Notes: generated from the letters alone by a model not told the origin. Shown: positions 51,512 through 61,900, numbered from the stretch's first letter. The stretch: 64,000 nucleotides of DNA from Spirosoma sp. (GCF_026391055.1 NZ_JAPLET010000025.1:62001-126000), one strand, 5' to 3'. Translations and numbers: made by a program.

Positions 51512-52744
51512 CTATCGATCTACCTGTTCGCCAACCAGTTGTGTTGGCTCCTTGGCCGACAGGCGTTCCCGCAGTTCGGTAACCGGTTTTTCTAAGAATT
51601 TATAAAGCAGCGTCGACAGAATCAGTACCAGCACCCAGAAAAGGCCAACTTTTACCCAACCCATTGCAAGTGATGTGGTGGGTATGCGGTCAATGAATGT
51701 CATCATAATGGGCGTCAGGTTGAGCAGATACATGGAATAGGAAATCAGGCTGATATGCGTAATGGCCCGCGAAATGCCAAACTTCGCCCATCCCCCCGTA
51801 GCTGTCCGCCAGCCGTCCATGTAAGGCATCAGCAGCGCCATACTCAGGCCAATGACCGGAAAATAAACGGTGCGCTTGTAGAATGTATACGCCGGAAAAA
51901 GGCCCATGTTGCCATAAAATTTCAGGATAACGATAGAGGACGTGAAGGCCGCCAGTACTGTCAACCCTAAGCCCAGCCAAAGCCACCGCCGTCGCAAGGC
52001 ATCATTTTGCCAGGCAACAGGAAAATAATGTTTGACATAGGCAGCCAGTACACCATACGAAATGGCATCCAGACGAGTCATGACGATACCCCGATACCCT
52101 AACTCACCCTCCGAAACCGGAACCTGGAGGGCTGTAATAAACCGGTATAGATTTGTACCAATAATAACGAACAGAATTGCCGCCAGAACGATCCGCTGCC
52201 GCGACCACTGCCCAGCCAACAGACGGTGCATTGCCCAAAGTACCAACGGCAGGGTTATATACGACCATTCTTCAATAGCTAAACTCCATGTTTCGGGAAA
52301 GAAATCAGGTACGTAGCTGGCAAAGTTCTGCACGAAAAAATAATACCTGACCAGTGTTCCCGCGCCGGGAAGCGCATTGGGCAGACCATTTGCCCAGGCT
52401 CTCAGGAGCGATAGCAGAATAATTCCGGTCAGGACAAGGTAATAGTTTGGCAGTGTGCGAAACCAACGGCGGGTCCAGAAATTAAGCAGCAGTTGCCGGT
52501 CGAAGGTTTGTTTCTTTTCGTAAGACCGGATCAGTATTCCACCAATCAAAAAACCGCTCAGCACAAAGAACAGCTCGACACCATCGGGCAGCAGGTGGTG
52601 CCAGAACGCTCCGCTATAATACTCCTTGAGGGCAATCGTTGCGTGGGCATCTACCACAATCAGAATGGCAATGGCCCGCATCATGTCTAACCCGAATACG
52701 CGCCTGGCTGTCGCTGTATCGAGCGAAAATAGGTTTCTCAGCAT
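51512..52744 (-). CDS. Acyltransferase family 3 membrane protein (OafA/YrhL type)
   Basis: This 410-residue integral membrane protein has about ten helices. The N-terminus has GLDMMRAIAILIVVDAHA, where the histidine is the family's active-site residue, followed by GVELFFVLSGFLIGGIL, NFWTRRWFRTLPNYY and WSLAIEEWSYITLP. It transfers acetyl or longer acyl groups onto surface sugars such as O-antigen. It is a single gene and the specific acceptor is unknown. Confidence 0.88.
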   Translation of the reverse strand: MLRNLFSLDTATARRVFGLDMMRAIAILIVVDAHATIALKEYYSGAFWHHLLPDGVELFFVLSGFLIGGILIRSYEKKQTFDRQLLLNFWTRRWFRTLPNYYLVLTGIILLSLLRAWANGLPNALPGAGTLVRYYFFVQNFASYVPDFFPETWSLAIEEWSYITLPLVLWAMHRLLAGQWSRQRIVLAAILFVIIGTNLYRFITALQVPVSEGELGYRGIVMTRLDAISYGVLAAYVKHYFPVAWQNDALRRRWLWLGLGLTVLAAFTSSIVILKFYGNMGLFPAYTFYKRTVYFPVIGLSMALLMPYMDGWRTATGGWAKFGISRAITHISLISYSMYLLNLTPIMMTFIDRIPTTSLAMGWVKVGLFWVLVLILSTLLYKFLEKPVTELRERLSAKEPTQLVGEQVDR

Positions 52745-52825
52745 AATTCACTGCGAAGGTACTAGAGAATTACGAATGATAGCCGGGCCGGCGAACCTGT
52801 GATGAACGATTTATCGAGACATCCC

Positions 52826-52833
52826 TAACTTTG
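52826..52833 (+). promoter_or_regulatory. Promoter -7 box of the MaoC gene
   Basis: TAACTTTG is an exact -7 consensus. RNA would start near 52839, which leaves no leader for an ATG at 52844 and favours the ATG at 52877. Confidence 0.5.
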
Positions 52834-52876
52834 CCGATATCCAATGCAATTCATCTCGTATAATTCATTTTCTGAT

Positions 52877-53293
52877 ATGACTCCAGACTTTGGCCTCAAT
52901 GCCGTTCATCGTTATTCGTTCCGATTTTCACAGACCGATGTAGTCGATTTTGCCCGCGTTACAGGCGATAATAACCCGCTTCACCTCGATGCTGACTTTG
53001 CTGCCCAAACGCCCTTTAAACGCCCAATTATTCACGGCATGCTGGGGGCGAGTGTATTCACAAAAGTACTTGGCACCGAATTTCCGGGCTACGGCTCCGT
53101 TTATCTGGGGCAAACGCTGGAGTTCTTACGGCCTATGTTTGTCGATACCGACTACGAAGCCACATTTACGGTACAGTCGATCGATTCGGCGAAACACACG
53201 GCGCAAATTCTGGGTGAGATTCGTGACAAACAAACGGGTAAGGTGACCACCAAGGGCGTGGCAACACTGATGCACCGCGAGAAAATTATGTAA
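52877..53293 (+). CDS. MaoC-like (R)-enoyl-CoA hydratase
   Basis: This 138-residue hot-dog fold protein (ATG at 52877; an ATG at 52844 would add 11 residues) has the hydratase motif ARVTGDNNPLHLDADFAA, which holds the catalytic D-x-x-x-x-H pair, then RPIIHGMLGASVFT and VYLGQTLEFLRP. Such proteins hydrate trans-2-enoyl-CoA to (R)-3-hydroxyacyl-CoA. The stop codon overlaps a terminator. The start choice rests on the -7 box at 52826. Confidence 0.85.
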   Translation: MTPDFGLNAVHRYSFRFSQTDVVDFARVTGDNNPLHLDADFAAQTPFKRPIIHGMLGASVFTKVLGTEFPGYGSVYLGQTLEFLRPMFVDTDYEATFTVQSIDSAKHTAQILGEIRDKQTGKVTTKGVATLMHREKIM

Positions 53294-53340
53294 AAAAAAC
53301 TCCCTCGCCTGGCAGATGCACTAGTGAGGGAGTTTTTTTT
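53292..53340. terminator. Bidirectional terminator
   Basis: Eight As plus CTCCCTC at 53300-53306 pair with GAGGGAG at 53326-53332 plus eight Ts. It overlaps the MaoC stop codon and faces the histone H1-like gene from the other side. Confidence 0.9.
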
Positions 53341-53363
53341 AGCGGTCCGAAAAGACCTGTTAC

Positions 53364-53543
53364 TTACGCGGCACCATTCTTTGCATTCTGAACTTCAGAA
53401 CGAATCTCCTGTGCTAACGTCTTCAAATCTTGCATTCCTTTACGAACGCGAGTTCCGGCAGCCTGGTTATTTTTTTCGTAAAATTTCTCGAAATCACTTT
53501 CAAGCGACATAACCAAATTCTTTACTTCATCGAAGCGTGCCAT
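53364..53543 (-). CDS. Bacterial histone H1-like protein
   Basis: This 59-residue protein starts at ATG 53543; the frame opens at 53582 but MARFDEVKNLVMSLESDFEK is the family start. It is a single long helix pair with alternating basic and acidic residues (KNNQAAGTRVRKGMQDLKTL, then EIRSEVQNAKNG). Bacteroidota carry this short H1/Hc1-related family as a putative nucleoid protein. It lacks the lysine-rich tail of true H1, so DNA binding is not certain. It is a single gene below the oxoamine synthase gene. Confidence 0.75.
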   Translation of the reverse strand: MARFDEVKNLVMSLESDFEKFYEKNNQAAGTRVRKGMQDLKTLAQEIRSEVQNAKNGAA

Positions 53544-53688
53544 AGCGATTTGTATGGGTTTAAGTGTATGAAAAATGCCCAAATTCCGCTAAAAACGCGG
53601 TTTTCGACTGAAATTTAGTCATTCTCTCATACAGCGCAATAGGCAAGACAAAAAAATAGCCAAAAAATGCAACTTTTCGACAAAAAGC

Positions 53689-54993
53689 CTACTCAGCGGC
53701 TGCTTCAGCCGATACTTCTATCGTTTCTGAAGCAATTTCGGTGGTTTTTTGCCTGTAGTCGCCTTTTGCCAGCTTTTCGGCTACAGCCGAGAACGCTTCG
53801 AGGGTTATTTGCACATCGTCGAGGGTGTGAGCCGCCGTTGGAATGATACGCAACATAACGATCTCTTTGGGCACAACCGGATACACAACAATTGAACAGA
53901 AGATACCCCGGTTTTCACGAAGGTCGCGGATGAGGGCGGTCACTTCAGGAATGCCACCCGTCAGATTTTGCAGCAACACAGGCGTAACCGGCGATTGAGT
54001 ATCGCCAATATCAAAGCCACGTTCTCTCAGACCATTCTGTAAAGCGCGGACGTTTTCCCAGAGCTTGTCGCGGAACTCGGAGGAGTTACGAATCATGTCG
54101 AGTCGCTTCAAACCACCGACCACATACGGCATCGGCAGTGCCTTGGCGTACGTCTGCGACCGCATGTTGTACTTGAGGTACATGATAATGTCGTGATCGG
54201 CGGCAATGAACGCGCCAATGGCGGCCATCGACTTAGCGAAGGTCGAGAAATACAGGTCGATACCATCCTGGCAGCCCAGCATTTCACCAACACCAGCACC
54301 GGTAGCACCCATGGTGCCAAAACCGTGTGCGTCGTCGACTAACAACCGGAATTCATATTTCTCTTTCAGGGCAACGATTTTATCGAGACTGCCTACTTTT
54401 CCCGACATCCCGAAAACGCCCTCGGTAATAACCAGGATGCTTCCGTTCTTTTCGGCCGCTTTTTTGGTAGCCCGCTGGAGGTTCTTCTCCAGACTTTCCA
54501 TGTCGTTGTGGTTGAACTTATAGTATTCGCCCATTTTCGCTTTGTGCAGACGGATGCCGTCGATCAGACAGGCGTGGCACTCGGCGTCATAAACGATCAC
54601 ATCACGGTGGTCAACGACAGCTTCGATAGCCGACATAACACCCTGGTATCCGTAGTTCAGCAGGAATGAGTCTTCTTTACCAACAAACTCGGCCAATTCT
54701 TTTTCAAACTGTTCATGCAGGTCGCTATTACCAGACATCATCCGGGCACCCATCGGATAAGCCAGACCCCACTGTGCTGACGCTTCGGCATCGGCTTTCC
54801 GGATTTCCGGATGGTTACCCAAACCCAGGTAGTTGTTCAGGCTCCAGTTAAGTACCTCTTTGCCGCGAAACCGCATATGTGGGCCCAGCTCGCCTTCAAG
54901 TTTTGGAAACGCGAAATAATGGTGCCCGTTGAACTCCCGTGCGGGCGAACCGATGGGACCTAAGTTGTTACGTAGTTTCTCAAATAAATCCAC
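53689..54993 (-). CDS. Alpha-oxoamine synthase, serine palmitoyltransferase-like
   Basis: This 434-residue PLP enzyme starts at GTG 54993. Family features seen are NWSLNNYLGLGNHPEIRKAD, DHRDVIVYDAECHACLIDG, LLVDDAHGFGTMGATGAG and the cofactor lysine in FSTFAKSMAAIGAF. The family condenses an amino acid with acyl-CoA. The sequence is close to Bacteroidota serine palmitoyltransferase, the first step of sphingolipid synthesis, but 2-amino-3-ketobutyrate CoA ligase is hard to exclude. The last 25 residues are an acidic tail (TTEIASETIEVSAEAAAE). A good promoter is at 55044. Confidence 0.85.
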   Translation of the reverse strand: MDLFEKLRNNLGPIGSPAREFNGHHYFAFPKLEGELGPHMRFRGKEVLNWSLNNYLGLGNHPEIRKADAEASAQWGLAYPMGARMMSGNSDLHEQFEKELAEFVGKEDSFLLNYGYQGVMSAIEAVVDHRDVIVYDAECHACLIDGIRLHKAKMGEYYKFNHNDMESLEKNLQRATKKAAEKNGSILVITEGVFGMSGKVGSLDKIVALKEKYEFRLLVDDAHGFGTMGATGAGVGEMLGCQDGIDLYFSTFAKSMAAIGAFIAADHDIIMYLKYNMRSQTYAKALPMPYVVGGLKRLDMIRNSSEFRDKLWENVRALQNGLRERGFDIGDTQSPVTPVLLQNLTGGIPEVTALIRDLRENRGIFCSIVVYPVVPKEIVMLRIIPTAAHTLDDVQITLEAFSAVAEKLAKGDYRQKTTEIASETIEVSAEAAAE

Positions 54994-55043
54994 TTATTGC
55001 TATTGTTTATCAGGGCAAACCCCGGTTTTTTACAGAGTAAGTG

Positions 55044-55073
55044 CAAAAATACGGTTAACTTTCGGTCACACAA
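55044..55073 (-). promoter_or_regulatory. Promoter of the oxoamine synthase gene
   Basis: On the minus strand, TTG (55073-55071), 19 bases and TATTTTTG (55051-55044), giving a leader of about 45 bases to the GTG at 54993. Confidence 0.6.
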
Positions 55074-55236
55074 ACTCGCGCCCGTAAAATTCAATTCGAT
55101 AATCATTTTGTCACAAAATCGTATTATTGGTTATTCATTGTAAAGAAAGCCGCCAACGCCCTGAAACCCATACTTTGCCGGAATGTTACGCCAGCTACAG
55201 CCCGGTTATTTATTCTTAACATTACCAAGTAGTACC

Positions 55237-56736
55237 GTGCCAACTATTCAGAAAATTCTTGTCGCCAATCGGGGCGAAATCGCATTGCGGATTATGCGCA
55301 CCGCCCGCGAAATGCGTATAAAGACCGTCGCCATTTATTCCGAAGCCGACCGAAATGCTCTTCATGTCCGCTATGCCGACGAAGCGGTATGTGTGGGGCC
55401 TGCCCCTTCCTCCGAATCGTATTTGAAAACAGATGTCATCATTGATGTCTGTAAGCGACTAAATGTCGACGCTATTCATCCGGGGTACGGTTTTCTGTCT
55501 GAAAATGCGGGTTTCGCCCGTTCTGTTCGTGAGGCTGGATTAATTTTTATTGGTCCCTCACCCGAGAGTATCGAGGTGATGGGCAGCAAATTGGCGGCAA
55601 AAGCAGCCGTGGCCAATTATAACATCCCAATGGTTCCCGGCACACCATCGGCCATCACCGACAGGGCTGAGGCCAAAGTCATTTCGGCGAAAATAGGCTA
55701 CCCGATTCTGATTAAAGCCAGTGCGGGCGGGGGTGGCAAAGGAATGCGCGTGGTGGAAAGCGAAGCCGATTTCGATGAGCAGATGGACCGAGCCGTGAGT
55801 GAAGCCATTTCGGCCTTCGGCGATGGGTCGGTGTTTATCGAGAAATACGTCACCTCACCCCGTCACGTCGAAATTCAGGTGTTGGGCGATCAGCACGGTA
55901 ACATCATCCATTTGTTCGAGCGCGAGTGTTCGGTGCAGCGCAGGCACCAGAAAGTCGTTGAAGAAGCTCCCTCGGCCATCCTAACGCCCGAAATCCGTGA
56001 CGCCATGGGCCGGGCCGCCGTCGATGTAGCCCGTGCCTGCGGCTACTACGGCGCAGGCACGGTTGAATTTATCGTTAACGATACCCTCGATTTCTATTTT
56101 CTGGAGATGAACACCCGACTTCAGGTGGAGCATCCCGTAACGGAACAGATTACGGGCGTCGATTTGGTGAAGCAGATGATTTACGTCGCCGAGGGCAAAC
56201 CGCTCGCCATCCGGCAGGAGGACTTAGCCATTAAAGGTCATGCCGTTGAAGTGCGGGTTTATGCCGAAGACCCTGCCAACAACTTCTTGCCCGATGTAGG
56301 TACGCTCGATACGTACATCCGGCCTCAGGGCAACGGTGTTCGGGTCGACGATGGTTTTGAGCAGGGCATGGCAATTCCTATTTATTACGACCCTATGATT
56401 GCCAAGCTCATCACTTACGGCGACACGCGGGATGAAGCCATCCAGAAAATGATTCGGGCCATCGACGAGTACCAGATTTCGGGCGTGCAGACGACGCTGC
56501 CGTTCTGCCGCTTTGTGATGGAGCACGACGCCTTCCGATCCGGCCAGTTCGACACGGGTTTCGTGAGCAAGTACTTCACCCCCGACAAACTAACCCCTGC
56601 CCCCGATGCCACCGAGCAGCAACTAGCCGCCGTTCTGGCTGCGTGGCTGATGGAGAACAATACCCCCAAAAGCACTGGAACTGCGATACCAACAACAGCC
56701 ACCAAAAGCAGGTGGAAAGCGAATAGGCTGGGATAA
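55237..56736 (+). CDS. accC: Biotin carboxylase (acetyl/propionyl-CoA carboxylase subunit)
   Basis: This 499-residue ATP-grasp enzyme starts at GTG 55237 (PTIQKILVANRGEIALRI); an ATG at 55183 would add 18 residues of unlike sequence. Motifs are HPGYGFLSENAGFA, KASAGGGGKGMRVV (the glycine-rich ATP loop), ERECSVQRRHQKVVEEAPS and EMNTRLQVEHPVTEQITG. It carboxylates biotin on a carrier protein. The C-terminal 50 residues go past the AccC core, as in carboxylases for propionyl-CoA or other acyl-CoA, so the acyl acceptor is not settled; no biotin carrier gene is adjacent. Confidence 0.85.
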   Translation: MPTIQKILVANRGEIALRIMRTAREMRIKTVAIYSEADRNALHVRYADEAVCVGPAPSSESYLKTDVIIDVCKRLNVDAIHPGYGFLSENAGFARSVREAGLIFIGPSPESIEVMGSKLAAKAAVANYNIPMVPGTPSAITDRAEAKVISAKIGYPILIKASAGGGGKGMRVVESEADFDEQMDRAVSEAISAFGDGSVFIEKYVTSPRHVEIQVLGDQHGNIIHLFERECSVQRRHQKVVEEAPSAILTPEIRDAMGRAAVDVARACGYYGAGTVEFIVNDTLDFYFLEMNTRLQVEHPVTEQITGVDLVKQMIYVAEGKPLAIRQEDLAIKGHAVEVRVYAEDPANNFLPDVGTLDTYIRPQGNGVRVDDGFEQGMAIPIYYDPMIAKLITYGDTRDEAIQKMIRAIDEYQISGVQTTLPFCRFVMEHDAFRSGQFDTGFVSKYFTPDKLTPAPDATEQQLAAVLAAWLMENNTPKSTGTAIPTTATKSRWKANRLG

Positions 56737-56775
56737 GCATTTTTATTGTTCCGGTTGTGCCGGAACAACAAAAAA

Positions 56776-57660
56776 TCACACCGGTTCAATGTGCACCAGC
56801 ACGTCGTATACGGCGGGTCTGGCATCCAGAATAGCCGCTTTTACAGCATGGGCGATGTCATGTCCCTGGCTAACAGTCAGATTACCGGGCACACGAACAT
56901 GCAGATCTACGAAGTATTCGAAGCCTGTTTTACGTACCCTGAATTTATCGATGCCTTTCACCTCCGGAACCGTCATGGCCAGCGTTTGCAATTCCTGCTG
57001 CCAGTCACCTTCGGGGGTTTCATCCATAATTTCGCCGAAAGAGGGGCGAAAAATATGGTAGGCGTTGTAAATGATAAAGCCCGATGCCAGCAGAGCCGCC
57101 CAGTCATCGGCACTTTCGTACCCCGGCCCGCCAATCAGGGCAACGCTAATCCCGACAAAGGCTGTTAGCGATGTGATGGCATCGCTGCGGTGGTGCCAGG
57201 CATCGGCTTTTACGGCGCTGCTTTCCGTTTCATGCCCCACCTGCGCAACACACCGGAACAGAACTTCTTTCACAATGACAACGCCTGCCAGCACCGCCAG
57301 CGTAAATGGAGCCGGGGTTTCGTGCGGTATGCGAATATTCTGGATACTCTGCACGGCAATCAGAATAGCGGCCCCTACCAGAGCGAAGGCCACCACGATA
57401 GCCGCCAGCGGTTCGGCTTTGCCATGCCCGTATGGGTGATTGTGGTCGGGAGCGCGGGCGGCCGTGCGAAGGCCTACCCACACAAAGATGGAGGTTACTA
57501 TATCGGTGGCCGATTCCATGGCGTCGGCAATGAGGGCGTAGGAATTGCCCAGCCATCCGGCCGTACCTTTCACCAATACCAATCCGATATTGACGGCAAT
57601 ACCTACCAGCGTCGACTTCTGTCCACGCTCAGCCTGATGGGGTTTAAGTTGTTCTTCCAT
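56776..57660 (-). CDS. Cation diffusion facilitator (CDF) transporter
   Basis: This 294-residue inner-membrane protein has about six helices and a cytoplasmic C-terminal metal domain (DLHVRVPGNLTVSQGHDIAH). Metal-site helices read DAMESATDIVTS in helix 2 and DAWHHRSDAITS in helix 5; the first has glutamate where many zinc CDFs have histidine, so the metal preference may differ. CDF proteins export Zn, Co, Fe or Mn using protons. It is separated from the CzcB gene upstream by a REP-like palindrome. Confidence 0.88.
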   Translation of the reverse strand: MEEQLKPHQAERGQKSTLVGIAVNIGLVLVKGTAGWLGNSYALIADAMESATDIVTSIFVWVGLRTAARAPDHNHPYGHGKAEPLAAIVVAFALVGAAILIAVQSIQNIRIPHETPAPFTLAVLAGVVIVKEVLFRCVAQVGHETESSAVKADAWHHRSDAITSLTAFVGISVALIGGPGYESADDWAALLASGFIIYNAYHIFRPSFGEIMDETPEGDWQQELQTLAMTVPEVKGIDKFRVRKTGFEYFVDLHVRVPGNLTVSQGHDIAHAVKAAILDARPAVYDVLVHIEPV

Positions 57661-57704
57661 TGATCTCTTATTGTCAGACAGCTAATTCAATTAATAACAT
57701 ATAT

Positions 57705-57766
57705 CCCGGACGGCCACATCCGGGCGAAAAATAGGTTGTATATGCACCCGGACGCGGCCGTCCGGG
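57705..57766. repeat. REP-like palindrome between the CDF and CzcB genes
   Basis: CCCGGACGGCC at 57705-57715 pairs with GGCCGTCCGGG at 57756-57766, and a further CCCGGACG at 57747-57754 makes alternative stems. The region 57661-57772 holds no gene. Confidence 0.65.
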
Positions 57767-57772
57767 CTACAG

Positions 57773-58948
57773 TCAACCGGCTGTTTTGGCCCGTTCAGCA
57801 CTGATAAAGTAAGCCCCCTGACGGACTATTGACGAAGGGTCTATTGTAGATGGTAACCTAACTTCTGTCCGATGGTTTTGCGTAAGCCCGGTCTGAATGG
57901 GAACCAGCCTGAATTGATAAATTTCTGACCGATTAACAGCCTCCCGAACATACATAAAGGTCTGGCTCCCCTGATTAACCAGCGCATCCTCCGGCAAGGC
58001 TACCACTTTGCGGGGATCGGCCAGAATGGTGGCCCGCACGTAGGAGCCCGCAAAGAGACGCCCCTGCGGATTTGGCAGCAAATTGGCATGGACTAGAATT
58101 GTTTTTGTCTGGGCATCGAAAGCCTGCCCTACCCGGTACACCTTCGCCTGCATTTCGCCCGACTGCTGCTGCGGGATGGTGAACCGAACGAGCTGGCCTT
58201 CGCGTACATGCCGGATATCATTTTCGAACACCCGAAGTTCAAGGTACAGGTGTTCTTTACTGACAATCTCGACCAGCACATCCGTTGTACCCACAAACTG
58301 GCCAAGCCGCAGGTTTACCTTATCGACATAACCGCTGATAGGGGCCAGCAACGGAATGGTGCGGCTTATAGTGCCGTTTCGAAGGGCTTCGAGCGGGATA
58401 TGTAGCTGCGCCAGTTGGGCTTCCAGCGAACTTAGCAAGGCACGAGTTGTTTCGAACTCTGCCGTCGACTGCTGGAGCTTCCGGCGGGCACCCACTTCCT
58501 CCCGATTGAGTTCCGTTTGCCGATCCAGTTCCTGCCGCTCAAACCGGCTTCGGGCAATGGCCTGTAAATACTCCTGTTGCAGTTTCACATAGTCAGGGTG
58601 TTCCAGCACGGCCAGCACCTGCCCTTTATGGACAAAATCGCCCTCTACCAGGCGGGCCGACCGGACAAAGCCCCCCATCGGCGCACTAACTGTCGCCCAC
58701 TGGTCGGGGGGTGCTTCGAGTTTGCCCGTTGCCTGAATCGTTGCGCCCAGCGTCAGGGTATCCGGACCACCCAACTGGATGCCCGTTTCCCGGAATTGAG
58801 CCGCACTGATGGTAACCGTATTTTTGGGTGGAGCCGATGTTTTGCCGGGTGTCTCCTCCGGTTTGTCAGCGGGCGACGAGCAGGCCGTCAAACCAGCCAG
58901 TCCGGCTATGAACCAGATCGTTAGTCGATTTATAGGTTTATTCTTCAT
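57773..58948 (-). CDS. RND efflux periplasmic adaptor (CusB/CzcB type)
   Basis: This 391-residue membrane fusion protein is a probable lipoprotein (lipobox LTAC). A barrel-sandwich region holds MGGFVRSARLVEGDFVHKGQVLAVL, a long helical hairpin follows (residues 125-190), and then a beta barrel (SGYVDKVNLRLGQFVG). It bridges the RND pump and an outer-membrane channel. It overlaps the pump gene by 11 bases, so the two are co-translated. No TolC-like gene (czcC) is in the window; a shared channel elsewhere is likely. Confidence 0.88.
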   Translation of the reverse strand: MKNKPINRLTIWFIAGLAGLTACSSPADKPEETPGKTSAPPKNTVTISAAQFRETGIQLGGPDTLTLGATIQATGKLEAPPDQWATVSAPMGGFVRSARLVEGDFVHKGQVLAVLEHPDYVKLQQEYLQAIARSRFERQELDRQTELNREEVGARRKLQQSTAEFETTRALLSSLEAQLAQLHIPLEALRNGTISRTIPLLAPISGYVDKVNLRLGQFVGTTDVLVEIVSKEHLYLELRVFENDIRHVREGQLVRFTIPQQQSGEMQAKVYRVGQAFDAQTKTILVHANLLPNPQGRLFAGSYVRATILADPRKVVALPEDALVNQGSQTFMYVREAVNRSEIYQFRLVPIQTGLTQNHRTEVRLPSTIDPSSIVRQGAYFISAERAKTAG

Positions 58949-61900
58949 GATTGATGCGTTTATGAGAATCCGCTGCTACCAGACTATAAATAACCGGCAG
59001 CACCACCAGCGTGAGCAAAGTAGCCGATACGAGTCCGCCAATGACGACGGTTGCCAGGGGTTTCTGCACTTCGGCCCCGGCCGAAGTCGACAGGGCCATT
59101 GGCAGGAAGCCCATCGAAGCCACGGCGGCCGTCATGACCACGGGCCGGAAGCGCACCGCCGTTCCCTGTCTCACCCGTTCCATGACATTGCCTATGCCCT
59201 CGGCTTCGAGCTGATTGAAATAGCTGATGAGCACAATGCCGTTGAGGACCGCAATGCCAAAAAGCGCAATGAACCCAACCCCCGCCGAAATGCTGAACGG
59301 CATTCCCCGCACCCACAGCGCCAGTACGCCCCCAATGGCCGAGAGCGGAATGGCGGTAAAAATCATGAGTGCCTGCCCCATGGAGCCGAAGGTAAAAAAC
59401 AGCAGCAGACCGATCATGACCAGTGCCAGCGGCACCGCAACGGCCAGCCGCTCTTTGGCTTTGACCAGATTTTCGAACTGCCCGCCATAGGTGTAGCTGT
59501 ATCCCGGCGGTAGCGGTACGTCTTTGTCGAGTACCGCTCTCATCTCGCCAACCAGACTTTCCACATCCCGGCCGCGCACGTTGATTCCGATGGTAATCCG
59601 CCGACGGGCGTTGTCGCGGGAAATCTGCATCGGTGCATTTTTGTAGCTGATCAACGCGAGTTGATCCAACGGCACCTGCTGGCCGTTCGGCAGATCGACG
59701 TAGAGTTGCCGGATGTTGTCGATGTCCTGCCGATAGGTGCTATCGAGCCGCACAACCAGATCGAAGCGCTTTTCACCGTCAAAAACCACCCCGGCGGTCT
59801 CGCCCGCGAAGGCCGCTTTGAGTACCCGGTTCAAACTCGCCACCGACACACCGTACTGAGCCAGCCGGGGCCGGTTGTATGAAACGACCATCTGCGGCAA
59901 CCCGCTGATCTGCTCTACTTTCAGGTCGGCCACGCCGGGGATTACTTTCAGTTTAGCCGCGGCCTGATTGGCTTTGGCAAAGAGTACATTAAGGTCTTCG
60001 CCGTAAATCTTGACGGCAATGTCTGATTTCACACCTGTCATCAATTCGTTGAACCGCAATTGAATGGGCTGGGTAAACTCCAGATTAAGGCCGGGCAGCA
60101 CACTCAACGCCCGTTCCATCTTCCGAATCAGTTCTTCTTTAGTCGATGCCGTTGTCCAGTCGGCGGGTTCTTTGAGCAGCACCATCACGTCGGCGGCTTC
60201 AATGGGCATGGGGTCGGTGGGGATTTCGGCCGTGCCAATTTTGGAGATGACTTCGTTTACTTCGGGAAAGCCGTTTTTGAGAATCGTCTCCATCCGGCGG
60301 GTTGTCTCGACCGTTTGCGACAGCGACGAGCCGGGTTTGAGCGACAGGCTGATAGCAATATCGCCTTCATCGAGATTAGGAATAAACTCCCCGCCCATCC
60401 TCCCGAACAGCCAGACGGCCCCAGCCAGCAACAGGACCGATGCCGCCAGAATACCTTTCCGCCAGCGCAAGGCCCCATTCAGCAGGGGCGCGTACACCCG
60501 GTAGAGAGCTTTCATGATCCGGTCGGCCAGGGTGCCCTCTTCCTGGATGTCTTTGCGGAGAAGGGTGGCCGCCATCATGGGTACGTAGGTCACGCACAGG
60601 ACCATTGCGCCGATAATGGCAAACCCGACCGTTAGCGCCATTGGCCGGAACATCTTGCCCTCTATATTCGTCAGCGACAGAATCGGTACGTACACGATCA
60701 GGATAATCAGCTGACCAAAGAGGGCCGACCGCATCAGCCGGCTGGATGAATCCAGCGCGATCTCGTCCATCGACTGCGACCGGGTAGCCTGGGTGTGCAC
60801 AATCTGAAAAATCATGCTTTCCACGATAATCACCGCGCCGTCGACCAGCAGCCCGAAGTCGATGGCTCCCAAACTCATGAGGTTGGCCGACACCCCGAAG
60901 ACGTGCATCATACCCAGCGCGAAGAGCATACAAAGCGGAATGACCGATGCCACCACCAGGCCCGCCCGCCAGTTGCCCAACAGCAACAGCAGCACGGCCA
61001 TCACAATAAGCCCACCTTCGAGCAGGTTTTTGGCGACGGTATGAATGGCCTTATCGATGAGCACCTTCCGATCCAGAAACGGTTCGATAACGAGTCCGGC
61101 GGGCAGGCTTTTCTGAATCTCGGCAATACGCGTTTTTACCCCTTCGATGGTTTTTTCGGACGATGCCCCTTTCAACATCAGCACGATGCCCCCCACCACT
61201 TCGCCCCGCCCGTTGCGGGTCATGGCCCCATAACGAACAGCGTGTCCGATGTCCACCTGCGCTACATCGCGCACGAGAATGGGCGTTGGCCCGGCGTTTT
61301 TGACAACGATCTGGCCAATCTCTTCGGGATTTTTCACCATTCCTTCGCCCCGGATAAAGAACGCTTCCGGGCCTTTTTCGATGTAGCTGCCCCCAGTATT
61401 GGCGTTGTTAGCAGCCAGGGCATCGACAACTTCGGTGAGGGTGGTGTTCATACCCCGAAGCCGCTCGGGGTCGATCCGAACTTCATATTCTTTTAGATAA
61501 CCACCCAGACTACTGATGTCTACCACACCTGGCACGCCCGCCAGCTGCCGTTTGATAAGCCAGTCCTGAATGGTTCGTAAATCAGTGGACGAATACCGTC
61601 CCTCAAACCCTTCTTTGGGACGAACAACATACTGGTAAATCTCCCCTAAACCAGTGGTTACCGGGGCGAGTTGAGGGGTACCTGCCGTTAGTTCGGCCTC
61701 CACGGTTTTGAGTTGTTCGGCCACTAGTTGCCGGGCGAGAAATGTTGGTGTCGACTCCTCAAAGACCACCGTGATAACGGACAGGCCAAATCGGGATATG
61801 GACCGGATTTCGGTAACGCCTGGCACATTCCGGAGTGTTGTTTCGAGCGGAAACGTAATAAATTGTTCGGTTTCCTGAGCCGCCAGCGAGGGCGCCTGTG

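Noticed and set aside
58809-61496. Long plus-strand frames antisense to czcB/czcA (up to 234 residues)
   Set aside because: Their His/Arg-rich composition is typical of reverse reading of a transporter gene; no start signals or domains were seen.
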